This document shows, piece after piece, positions 1-7,298 of a stretch of DNA of 18,684 bases; the first letter of the stretch is position 1, and every line of letters starts with the position of its first letter. A model generated the notes under the pieces. It made no database searches. It saw nothing but the letters and a program-made list of their open reading frames with translations, and had not been told where the DNA came from. Both the position numbers and the translations under genes were made by a program. Source of the DNA: CAISIP01 sp031403955 (lineage in GTDB: Bacteria; Pseudomonadota; Gammaproteobacteria; Burkholderiales; Burkholderiaceae_C); the NCBI GenBank assembly GCA_031403955.1, contig JANNGR010000277.1, forward strand, positions 1 through 18,684. Direction: 5' to 3'.

Positions 1-1414
1 TGCCCGAAACGTTGCCGGTGACGTAGACCTCGCCGTGTGAATCTTCACCGAAGCCCAACACCGCTATGTTCGGCGCATTGCTGGGGGTAATGAAGAACTC
101 GCGAATGGCGCGAAGATTGCGACTGCTGCTGTTGGCGTTGAAGTGAAAAAGTCGGCCGTAATCGTGCGGCCCGCTGGGAAATTTGAACAAGCGCGAATAG
201 TCACCAAAGACATAGTGACCGCGCAGATCGGGGAGTCGGGTGCCGCGATAGACAAAGCCGCCGATGACCGAATGCCCTTCTTGGTGCGTGTCGTACTGCG
301 CGATCGGATCGATCAACCCTGGTGGGACGGGGCGGCCCGGCACCGGGGTCAGTTGCGCGGCACCGTCGGCGTTATCGCGAGGGTCGAAATACAAGGTTCC
401 CTCCTTGATGTTCCAGCCGTAGTTGCCGCCACGCACGATCATATTCACTTCCTCGATGTCGTTTTGTCCGGCGTCACCGGTGAAGAGCCGGCCGGTGCCG
501 CGATCGAATGAAATGCGATACGGGTTGCGCAGGCCGTAAGCGAAAATCTCGCCCAACGCGCCCGGCTTGCCCACGAACGGGTTGTCCCTTGGAATTCCGT
601 ACTCCTGGCCCGGTGAGCGGGTGTTGACGTCGATCCGGTGCATCTTGCCAAACGGCACGCCGAGATTTTGCGCATTGCCGTTCAAACCGTGCCCCTGAAT
701 GGGGCCATTGATGAAGGGTTGGCCATCCCGATCGTCGGCACCTCCACCGTCGCCGAGGCCGAAATAGAGCATGCCGTCCGGCCCGAAGGCAATGTCACCG
801 CCGTTATGGTTGATCTGCGGCCAGCTCAGGCGCCAGATGACGCGGGCGCCGCCAATAGATCCGCCCAAATTGCGCAGCTCCACGATGATGTTCTGATGCG
901 ACGGCGCGACACCTGCGGGTAAGGTGCTTGGCAACGTCGGCGCGCCAGCCGTCGGAACGGACATGTAGATATAGAACAAGCCGTTTTGTTGATAGCGCGG
1001 ATGGAACGCCAAACCGGTTAAACCACGCTCGTCGTACGAGTTGGGTCCAAATATCCCTAACGGCACCAAATCCGCCGACACATCCAGGAAGGGCACTTGA
1101 CCCGCCGGCTCCGATACATCGACGGGCAAGGTTTGCCCAGGACCGACGTTGATTCGCCAGACCTTTCCGGGTTGATCCACCACGTACAAGTTGTTCGGCT
1201 CGCCTGGCGCGGCGACGCCTTTGACGGGCGACACCAGCCCTTTCACGATCGGCTCCAGCGTGATGAGTGCGCCACTGCGCGTGATCGGCGCGAAGGCGGT
1301 TTTGTCGTACGGTGCGAATACCGGGTGCGCAACTACTGCCAAGGGCACGGCGAGGGTGGCCGTGGCCATGACGATGCGGCCTAGCCACATGGCAGATGAG
1401 CGTTTGAAGCACAT
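1..1414 (-). CDS. PQQ-dependent sugar (aldose/sorbosone-type) dehydrogenase, 3' end outside the window
   Basis: The frame stays open from an ATG at 1414 to the window edge, giving 471 codons without a stop, so the C-terminus is missing. Residues about 1-30 form a signal peptide (basic start, Ala/Val-rich core, cut near VVAHP), so the enzyme should act in the periplasm. Glucose/sorbosone dehydrogenase (GSDH) beta-propeller motifs appear in order: GLTGLAFHP, then INHNGGDIAFGPDG and FGLGDGGG, then FAYGLRNPYRISFD, TGDAGQNDIEEVN and GGNYGWN, and late SVIGGFVYRG. In this family PQQ and Ca2+ oxidise an aldose or similar sugar; the substrate cannot be told from sequence. The start is supported by an AAAGGAG ribosome site (1421-1427) six bases upstream. 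It appears to be a single-gene unit, reading away from the mobile-element debris to its right. Confidence 0.85.
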   Translation of the reverse strand, partial: MCFKRSSAMWLGRIVMATATLAVPLAVVAHPVFAPYDKTAFAPITRSGALITLEPIVKGLVSPVKGVAAPGEPNNLYVVDQPGKVWRINVGPGQTLPVDVSEPAGQVPFLDVSADLVPLGIFGPNSYDERGLTGLAFHPRYQQNGLFYIYMSVPTAGAPTLPSTLPAGVAPSHQNIIVELRNLGGSIGGARVIWRLSWPQINHNGGDIAFGPDGMLYFGLGDGGGADDRDGQPFINGPIQGHGLNGNAQNLGVPFGKMHRIDVNTRSPGQEYGIPRDNPFVGKPGALGEIFAYGLRNPYRISFDRGTGRLFTGDAGQNDIEEVNMIVRGGNYGWNIKEGTLYFDPRDNADGAAQLTPVPGRPVPPGLIDPIAQYDTHQEGHSVIGGFVYRGTRLPDLRGHYVFGDYSRLFKFPSGPHDYGRLFHFNANSSSRNLRAIREFFITPSNAPNIAVLGFGEDSHGEVYVTGNVSG

Positions 1415-1646
1415 GCAAGTCTCCTTTAAGTTTATTTGAGCAAAACGGTAACGGGAAGCGCCTTCGAGTACGTCGATACGATCACGCAGTGCGAATCCGA
1501 CTTAGACCTGGCGTGACTTCGGCGCCGCGTTGTCGAGGGAATGCAGTCGACATCTGGGAACTCTGAGCCGAAAAATGAGTGTATCAGCGGCCTCCGCACG
1601 ACGCAAGCGCACGGAAGAACTATTTCGTGCCTGGGAGGAATTTTTT

Positions 1647-1741
1647 GGTACCGATTGGTAACGTACCTGCTCGCAGCGGATGCATGAAATCCTCAGTGGC
1701 GTCCGGGAAAGCTGCGCGGCAAGGGTGGGTACCGATGGGTA
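1647..1741. repeat. Two copies of a 14-bp direct repeat in non-coding DNA
   Basis: The sequence GGTACCGATTGGTA (1647-1660) recurs as GGTACCGATGGGTA (1728-1741), with one mismatch. Each copy sits in a region that can fold: GGTAC/GTACC around 1647-1667, and GTAG/CTAC inside GGCAAGGG/CCCTGCC around 1718-1764. The stretch 1415-1984 contains no reading frame that I recognise. These may be remnants of a structured RNA or of a mobile element end. I cannot assign a role. Confidence 0.4.
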
Positions 1742-1984
1742 GACCTGCCTACTTGCTAGCCCTGCCCGTTCTCCACAAATACCGCTGAACATGTTTGCGC
1801 GCGGCGTTTATCGTGGCCGCCGCGGAAGTTCAAAGCCAGATCAAGCGCACGTTGTCCGGGCCCGATTCGATCGAGATTGTCCGAATGCGCTTATCCGTTA
1901 TATCGCGCAAGAAGCGCTCGACCATGTTGAGCCTGCATTCCACTGCGATGCAACAATCGCGCCCGACCCGCCAACCGCGGCGCC

Positions 1985-2137
1985 GGCGACGAAACCAATG
2001 CCGCATGCGGCGGACCCAGGCGCCGGCCGGCGCCGACATACGCAGGCTGCGACCACCGACCAAAGGCGTAATGCGTGCCGCCTTGGCGAACGCACTGCAT
2101 CGCCAGCGCGTGACCTGCGATTCATGCACTGGCCTCC
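1985..2137 (+). pseudogene. Decayed 5' fragment of an HTH transposase-like gene, paralogous to the gene at 2598
   Basis: The stretch matches about 2545-2698 base for base over long runs, including the segment before the start codon (CCAATGCCGC, CCAGGCGC) and the first codons. The peptide reads RRLRPPTKGVMRAALANALH against MRRLQPPIENALRAAVVSAL in the intact gene. The ATG has become ATA. The frame then shifts near 2108, because the RFMH that follows in the intact copy reads from another frame here. Similarity ends near 2137. The DNA from 2138 to 2345 holds nothing I recognise, apart from a 7-bp inverted repeat ATGTAAA/TTTACAT near 2323 and 2350. Confidence 0.6.
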
Positions 2138-2597
2138 CCGGCCCAGTTGACCATCTGGTGCCAGCGCGAATCAATGACCAAGCTAACCCGCGCTATATTG
2201 CCGTCCGGTCAGTAGCAATTGCAGAAAAGAACTGTGCTGCACACGGGCGCGGCGCCGATGCGGCACGAAATTTGGCGTTAATGCGCGGAGGTCCAAGGCA
2301 CAACACGCGGGTCACCGCCGCAATGTAAATTTTTTTGACACTCAATTGGTTTTACATGCTTGCGGCAGCGCATGTCAGCGGTCAATGACCGTCCATTCGG
2401 TGCATCCCGGACGGGCGCCGAACCGACACAAAAGTTTGCGCACTTCAAGTGGTTTTCATTGGCGTCTATTGGTTACACTCACCAACAAGTACCCGCATTT
2501 CACGCTGTCGCGGAAGTCGTACCCAGCATGCCAGGGGCGACGCAGGCGACAAAGACCAATGCCGCGTCCAGCGGGCCAGGCGCGGGGAGTGACCGGT

Positions 2598-3026
2598 ATG
2601 CGCAGGCTGCAACCACCGATTGAAAACGCGCTTCGTGCTGCGGTGGTAAGTGCGCTGCATCGCTCCGGTGAAATGCGATTCATGCACCGCCTGGACGCCG
2701 TCTTGCTGGTCAGCCTCGGCCACAGTTGCTACGAAGTGGCGCGCTGGTTCGGCGAGAACGCGCGCAGCGTTGAACGCTGGGTGCATGCCTATGAGCTGCA
2801 TGGCCCTGACGGACTACACGAGCATCCGCATGCCGGACGCCCGACCCAGTTGACGCCGCAACAATCACAACACTTGGCACCGGAACTGGCTGGCGAGCCA
2901 GGCGCGAGTGGCTATCCGCAACTGCGCTGGAGCGGGAAGCTGCTCGCAAGGCATGTCGAGCTCAAGTACGGCGTGCACTTGAGTTTGCGCCACTGCCAGC
3001 GGCTGCTGCGCGACGCGAAGGACTGA
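2598..3026 (+). CDS. Small winged-helix/HTH protein of the IS630-transposase N-terminal type
   Basis: The product is 142 residues. Residues 28-70 form a homeodomain-like HTH (HSCYEVARWFGENARSVERW), followed by a GRPTQL hinge (80-85). A second winged-helix segment runs at about 111-140 (WSGKLLARHVELKYGVHL). This is the DNA-binding half of IS630-type transposases. Stand-alone proteins of this length also occur. No DDE catalytic domain follows in any frame before the convergent gene end at 3109. The ATG at 2598 is chosen because GGGGAG lies eight bases upstream and because homology with the decayed copy at 1985 begins at the same point. The frame stays open leftward to about 2346, but that part has no family resemblance. 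It could be a truncated transposase or a domesticated DNA-binding protein. Confidence 0.6.
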   Translation: MRRLQPPIENALRAAVVSALHRSGEMRFMHRLDAVLLVSLGHSCYEVARWFGENARSVERWVHAYELHGPDGLHEHPHAGRPTQLTPQQSQHLAPELAGEPGASGYPQLRWSGKLLARHVELKYGVHLSLRHCQRLLRDAKD

Positions 3027-3108
3027 CCCTGGTGCAAGAGTTCGCTGGCCAGGAATAACCAAGCCGGAACGCCGCTACACCGAGCGCTTGGCAGATTTTC
3101 AGGCCTGG

Positions 3109-3300
3109 TCAGCGCGGCTTGGCCGGCTGGCAATTGGCCTGCGCGTTGGCGATCAGGGGCAGCACCTGGCCGGCGTTGTCCGCGCGGCTGATCAGCGACA
3201 AACACAGCATGGACAGCAACAGCGGCGCTTGTTGCGGGCCAACGTTGGCGAGTGCTTGGCACAACGCGCTGTAAGTTTGGTCAAGGTCCAGGTCGGTCAT
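3109..3300 (-). CDS. DUF2783-type small protein coupled to the FAD monooxygenase
   Basis: This is a 63-residue acidic-to-neutral, helix-rich protein beginning MTDLDLDQTYSALCQALANV, with ISRADNAGQVLPLI near the middle. Size, composition and position fit the DUF2783 family. Those short proteins are typically encoded directly after FAD-dependent aromatic monooxygenases in Burkholderiales, and their function is unknown. The start at 3300 shares an ATGA with the stop of the monooxygenase (3297-3300), a classic sign of translational coupling. An in-frame ATG six bases upstream (3306) is the alternative. It ends convergently with the HTH gene, 82 bp away. I infer an accessory or stabilising role for the oxygenase; nothing in the sequence shows a catalytic site. 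Confidence 0.6.
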   Translation of the reverse strand: MTDLDLDQTYSALCQALANVGPQQAPLLLSMLCLSLISRADNAGQVLPLIANAQANCQPAKPR

Positions 3301-4874
3301 GTCCATACTCCGGAAACATCGATTGCCGTTGCCACTGCTGCGCCGCCCAACCCACTCCAACGCCCCAACACATAAGCATCAGGCCGCACCAGTACCAGGG
3401 CCTGATCAATACTCTGCACGAGCCCGTAGCGCTGCCAGGCCTGGACGCAACTGCCAGGCACCGGCAACAGCGTGATGCCGCGTGTGCGCAAACTTTCCAG
3501 GCCACCCGGCATGGCGTTGCGGGCGAACACCAGGCATACAAAGTCGGCGCCAAAATGGCTGCTCAGATGCCGGCCATCGGCTAACACGGCATCCGGTGCC
3601 GGTGCGCCCGGCGTGGCGAGCGCGTTCGCCCACACACCTGGCTGCTCGGGCAGGTTCAGCGGTGAACCGGCGTAACAGATGGGTGCCGACTGGCGCGGAT
3701 TGATCAGCGGGCGCACCGTAACGTCGGTGAGCGCAAGGCGCAACGTGGCTTCACGCATCAACCGGAAAGCGAAGTTGGGTGGCGCCATGAATTCGGTGCT
3801 GCTGGCCCCGTAGGCCATGTTCTCGTGCGCCGCGTGTACACGCTCGACCGAATAGGAATCCAGCAAACCATCGGGCGAACTGCCGTTGATCACACGTGCC
3901 AGTTTCCAGGCCAGGTTGCCTGCATCGTCCAGCCCCGAGTTCAGCCCGCGCACGCCAAAAATCGGCACCAGGTGCGCCGCATCGCCGGCAAGAAAAACCC
4001 GCCCGTGGCGGTAACTTTCCAAGGTCAGGCATTTGGCGTTGTAGATCGAGATCCACAGCGGCTCCCAGGGTGCGTCTTCGCCGATCATGGACAGATGGCT
4101 TTGTACCCGGGGTAATACGCTCTCGGGCTTCACCGCTTCGGCCGGGTCTTCGTCCGCGCGAATCTGGTAGTCGATGCGCCACACATCTTCAGGCTGGCGG
4201 TGCATCAGAATGGTCGATCCGGGGTTGCTGGGAGGGTCGAACCAGGCCAGCCGTTCGACTGCCCGGCTGGTCTTTTGCCGGATGTCGACGATCACGTATT
4301 TGCCATCGTATTGGGTGCCCTTCAGTTGCAGGCCCAAGTGCTCGCGCACGGTGCTGCGGCCGCCATCGCAGGCCACGACCCAGTCCGCGCGCACGGTTTG
4401 CGCGCCTATCGGGGTCAACACACTCACATCGGCCCCAGCCGCATCCGGCCGCAGCGCGGTGACGCGGCTGTTCCAGCGCACATCGACCAACGGACCGTAA
4501 GTTAGCGCTGCCTGGTGCGCGTATTGCTCGACAAAATACTGCTGGATGTTGAGCATCGGCGCAAAACGCTGCGCTGGCTCCGACGGCATCTCGAAATGCA
4601 ACACTTCGGTGTCGCGGTAGTAGCTGCGCCCGCCGACCCAGGACAGGCCCTTGGCGACCAGTGGCACGTCGGCGCCAACCCAGCCAAGGATTTCCTGCGA
4701 ACGGCGCGACACGCAGATCGCCCGGCTGCCGGTGCAATAGGTCTGGTCGGCTTCAACCACCAGGCTGGCTACTTGGTGGCGCGCCAATAACGCCGCCAGA
4801 GTCAGTCCCACCGGGCCGCCGCCGGCAATCAGAACCGGAACATGGTTTGGCAAAGGTGGTGGGTTATTTAGCAT
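3297..4874 (-). CDS. FAD-dependent monooxygenase (aromatic-ring hydroxylase type, PF01494)
   Basis: The protein is 525 residues, the usual length for MhpA/PheA-like flavin hydroxylases. An N-terminal Rossmann fold carries IAGGGPVGLT (16-25) with Glu41 at the end of the second strand. SRAICVS (50-56) follows, then the DG motif VVACDGGRSTVREHLG (166-181). The FAD-binding GD motif is at about 293-320 (VFLAGDAAHLVPIFGVRG, then LNSGLDDAGNLAWKL). A thioredoxin-like tail, as in the phenol hydroxylase group, is plausible from residue 390 on. Such enzymes use NAD(P)H and O2 to hydroxylate a phenolic or similar ring. The substrate is not evident, and no ring-cleavage gene is nearby. It lies 16 bases after the 117-aa gene and overlaps the DUF2783 gene by ATGA, so it is probably part of one transcript. 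Confidence 0.85.
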   Translation of the reverse strand: MLNNPPPLPNHVPVLIAGGGPVGLTLAALLARHQVASLVVEADQTYCTGSRAICVSRRSQEILGWVGADVPLVAKGLSWVGGRSYYRDTEVLHFEMPSEPAQRFAPMLNIQQYFVEQYAHQAALTYGPLVDVRWNSRVTALRPDAAGADVSVLTPIGAQTVRADWVVACDGGRSTVREHLGLQLKGTQYDGKYVIVDIRQKTSRAVERLAWFDPPSNPGSTILMHRQPEDVWRIDYQIRADEDPAEAVKPESVLPRVQSHLSMIGEDAPWEPLWISIYNAKCLTLESYRHGRVFLAGDAAHLVPIFGVRGLNSGLDDAGNLAWKLARVINGSSPDGLLDSYSVERVHAAHENMAYGASSTEFMAPPNFAFRLMREATLRLALTDVTVRPLINPRQSAPICYAGSPLNLPEQPGVWANALATPGAPAPDAVLADGRHLSSHFGADFVCLVFARNAMPGGLESLRTRGITLLPVPGSCVQAWQRYGLVQSIDQALVLVRPDAYVLGRWSGLGGAAVATAIDVSGVWT

Positions 4875-4890
4875 GGCGTAGGCATCGGTA

Positions 4891-5244
4891 TCACCGCAAC
4901 GCGCTTCCGGCCAGGTCGAAGAGCTCAGTCTTCAAGTGCGGTTTACCCGTGGCGAGCAGCCAACGTTCCAAGGCGCGATCTTTGTCGCTGGCATAAGCAG
5001 TGGTTGCATTTTCTGAAATGTGAACGCTGCCAGCTTGAATGCGAATTAACCGCGCAACATTGCCGCTCATCGTCTGAACGATGAACCCGCGATACCCGAG
5101 GTTGCCGGACAGGCTATTGGCCGAGACCTGCAGCAGCCTGGCGAGTCGCTTGGCAAAGTTATCTGCCTCGCCGTCCGTCAAGACCCAAGACGGATTGGGC
5201 ATGCCCGAAAAAATATCGAGTTCTACCTCAAATTGCATCGACAT
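4891..5244 (-). CDS. Stand-alone DIFSG-domain protein, function unknown
   Basis: This 117-residue protein contains VELDIFSGMPNPSWVL (7-22) and NLGYRGFIVQ (about 48-57), with a charged helix RALERWLLATGKPH near the end. The whole chain can be aligned with the first roughly 105 residues of its upstream neighbour (IELDIFSGMPNPTWVV, GLGYRGLIVRR, AADWLMKTAD). It is therefore the same domain on its own. I see no signal peptide, membrane segment or obvious catalytic residues. It starts 35 bases after the stop of the longer paralogue and ends 16 bases before the monooxygenase. An alternative start is the second Met at 5238; neither has a strong ribosome site. Domains beginning with this motif occur in uncharacterised bacterial proteins, but I know of no assigned function. 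Confidence 0.7.
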   Translation of the reverse strand: MSMQFEVELDIFSGMPNPSWVLTDGEADNFAKRLARLLQVSANSLSGNLGYRGFIVQTMSGNVARLIRIQAGSVHISENATTAYASDKDRALERWLLATGKPHLKTELFDLAGSALR

Positions 5245-5279
5245 CGCCTATGCGCCGGCCAGCCAATATTGTCAACAAA

Positions 5280-6251
5280 CTAGGCCACGAAGGCGGTCGA
5301 ATTGTTCTGGTAAAAGTAGCCACAGAAATCGGTGTAACCACCACGGCAAATGTTGTTGGGCGCATAACCTTTGCCATTGAACTGGTAGATGGCGTGTCCA
5401 CAATCGTCGGTGTATTTGGCTGGTGTTCCTCCGGGCTTGTGCCCCCACCACCAATAGGGCCCGCCAGTCACAAGGCGATAGAAGTGATAGTCAAAGTTTG
5501 GCCATATCACCATCACAATCGTCAGGCCGTTTGGCTGGCAACCATCTTTCCAGCCATCCGCGCGCAAGCCAGATGTCACGCCGGCGCAAGTGATTGACGT
5601 AGCCGGGTTGCCGCCACGCCGGCCCGGCAAAGCGAAACGCACACCGGCCAGGTGATTACTGGCGAAGCAATAACAGTTGTTGCGCGTCACATGCGCCGGA
5701 TTGTTAAACAAACTGGCATTGGGATTGAAATAATTGGACCCACACGCCCACCAGGTTGCTCCCCTCGGGGTCGCTTTCGCGCCAGGTTTGTAGGGGGTTT
5801 GCGCGGCGACCTCAGCCGCCTTGATGCGCTTGGTGCTGAGATTTGCCGTGCCTGGGTGGGCAGTGCCGCGCGGCGTATGCACCAGCGCCACGCCGCGTGA
5901 AACAACTTCTTGCACCTCGTCAGCGATGCGCGCGCCCTGACGGTCCGCGGTCTTCATCAACCAATCGGCGGCTGAATCCCGCTTGGTTATCTTGCTGCCG
6001 ATACGGAACTCGTCCGGGAACGGAATGCGCCTGGCGGACATGGCCTTGTCCCATGCACCTTGGTCGGACTTGATGCGCCGGACGATCAGGCCACGATAAC
6101 CAAGGCCGAATTGCTCGCCTGGCGTCATAACCGGTGAGATCTGGTTTGGTTCGGCGTTGAGTAGTTCAAACAGCGTCTTCTCCTGACGCGTCGAGACGAC
6201 CCAAGTGGGATTTGGCATACCAGAGAAAATGTCGAGCTCGATTTCCAACAT
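5280..6251 (-). CDS. DIFSG-domain protein with a Cys/His-rich C-terminal domain (possible cysteine-peptidase-like fold)
   Basis: The protein is 323 residues. Residues 1-105 form the DIFSG domain shared with the next gene, 106-165 a linker, and 166-323 a compact aromatic and Cys-rich domain. That domain has CGSNYFNPNA (170-179), NNCYCFASN (191-199), LPGRRGG (208-214), DYHFYR (254-259), HKPGG (271-275), TDDCGHA and YTDFCGYF (306-313). Its eight Cys are at 170, 193, 195, 222, 238, 284, 302 and 310. The NC-then-aromatic motif followed by a conserved-looking His with Asp recalls papain-like or NlpC-like cysteine hydrolases, but this is inference. There is no signal peptide. The ATG at 6251 has AAGGAG seven bases upstream, so it is the likely first gene of the leftward operon. 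The coding DNA looks less GC-rich than its neighbours, which may indicate transfer. Confidence 0.75.
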   Translation of the reverse strand: MLEIELDIFSGMPNPTWVVSTRQEKTLFELLNAEPNQISPVMTPGEQFGLGYRGLIVRRIKSDQGAWDKAMSARRIPFPDEFRIGSKITKRDSAADWLMKTADRQGARIADEVQEVVSRGVALVHTPRGTAHPGTANLSTKRIKAAEVAAQTPYKPGAKATPRGATWWACGSNYFNPNASLFNNPAHVTRNNCYCFASNHLAGVRFALPGRRGGNPATSITCAGVTSGLRADGWKDGCQPNGLTIVMVIWPNFDYHFYRLVTGGPYWWWGHKPGGTPAKYTDDCGHAIYQFNGKGYAPNNICRGGYTDFCGYFYQNNSTAFVA

Positions 6252-6319
6252 GACAGTCTCCTTGTTTCCTGAAAGTAAAAGGCACAGGGGTGGATTGGAA
6301 ATTCAATCATCCCAGGCCA

Positions 6320-6332
6320 AGGTTGTCAACCT
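6320..6332. promoter_or_regulatory. Short palindrome in the divergent spacer before the crotonase gene
   Basis: AGGTTGTCAACCT is a perfect 5-bp dyad around a 3-bp centre. It lies in the 138-bp spacer between the leftward DIFSG operon (start 6251) and the rightward crotonase gene (start 6390). The position fits an operator. No convincing -35/-10 pair is visible, and a chance dyad of this length is possible. Confidence 0.25.
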
Positions 6333-6389
6333 GAGCAGGTCTGCCGGCACGGACTGATAAAGTGCAGCCATCACTTGAAAGACCTGCCC

Positions 6390-7298
6390 ATGCCGACCTT
6401 CAGCACCCTGCGCATAGACCAGGACGACGCCCATCCGCGGATTGCCCGGCTGCTGTTGAACCGGCCCGGGAAACTAAACGCCATCAACGACGCAACGCCG
6501 CGCGAAATCCGGGCTGCGGTGGAATGGGCAAATGCCGAACCTGAAGTACACGTGATCGTCGTTGAAGGCGCCGGCAAGGGTTTTTGTGGCGGCTACGATC
6601 TGACGCATTTCGGGGCCAGCGAGATCGACCACCCCTGCCAGCAGGAGCGTTTGCCGTGGGATCCGATGGCCGACTATGCGTTCATGAAACGCAACACCGA
6701 AGACTTCATGAGTTTGTGGCGCAGCGCCAAACCGACCATCGCCAAGGTGCATGGTTATGCGGCCGCCGGCGGTAGTGACATCGCGCTGTGCTGCGACCTG
6801 CTGGTGATGGCCGACGACGCGCGCATCGGCTACATGCCCACACGCGTCTGGGGTTGCCCGACCACCGCCATGTGGACCTATCGCCTGGGACCCGCGCGCG
6901 CCAAACAGATTATGTTCACCGGCGACACGATCGATGGCAAAAAGGCGTTGGCCTGGGGACTGGCCAACGAGAGTGTGCCGCTGGACCAACTGGAGGCCAC
7001 CACGATGCAGCTAGCCCTGCGTGTTGCTGGCGTACCCAGCTCGCACCTTGCCATGCACAAGATGGTGGTGAACCAGGTCATGCTGAGCATGGGGCTGGAG
7101 CAAAGCCAGCAAATGGCCACCGTGTTTGACGGCATCACGCGCCACAACCCGGAAGGCCTGTGGTTCCGGCGTTATGCGCAGGAGAACGGCTTCAAGGCCG
7201 CGGTTGAATGGCGCGACAGCGGGCGGCCAATACCCGAAGGCGATGAAGCGCGCGAGCTGGTGCGCCAGATGGAACTCCATCGCACCCAGCGCGGCTGA
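6390..7298 (+). CDS. Crotonase-fold enoyl-CoA hydratase/isomerase family protein
   Basis: This is a 302-residue crotonase-superfamily protein. The LLLNRPGKLNAIN opening (21-33) is typical. The oxyanion-hole loops are GKGFCGGYDL (62-71) and KVHGYAAAGGSDIAL (119-133). The CoA-type tail follows, with TGDTIDGKKALAWGLAN and FDGITRHNPEG. The two catalytic Glu of classical enoyl-CoA hydratase are not present: the first position is Asp130 in GGSD, and the second reads Thr151 in YMPTRVWG. Hydratase activity is therefore uncertain, and another CoA-thioester reaction is possible. I use the ATG at 6390. A TTG at 6375 would add five residues, and neither has a strong ribosome site. The stop overlaps the start of the acyltransferase gene (TGATG), so the two are co-translated. 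Confidence 0.85.
   Translation: MPTFSTLRIDQDDAHPRIARLLLNRPGKLNAINDATPREIRAAVEWANAEPEVHVIVVEGAGKGFCGGYDLTHFGASEIDHPCQQERLPWDPMADYAFMKRNTEDFMSLWRSAKPTIAKVHGYAAAGGSDIALCCDLLVMADDARIGYMPTRVWGCPTTAMWTYRLGPARAKQIMFTGDTIDGKKALAWGLANESVPLDQLEATTMQLALRVAGVPSSHLAMHKMVVNQVMLSMGLEQSQQMATVFDGITRHNPEGLWFRRYAQENGFKAAVEWRDSGRPIPEGDEARELVRQMELHRTQRG

Noticed and set aside
804..1418. 204-aa minus-strand open frame with Arg/His-rich composition
   Set aside because: It is a shadow of the PQQ-type dehydrogenase, which reads in another minus frame from 1414 to the edge.
1502..1792. 96-aa minus-strand open frame in the gene-free stretch
   Set aside because: It has no recognisable motif, no ribosome site and Ser/Arg-rich shadow composition; not annotated.
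2346..2597. Longer N-terminus for the HTH gene
   Set aside because: There is no recognisable domain in it, and homology with the decayed copy together with the ribosome site place the start at 2598.
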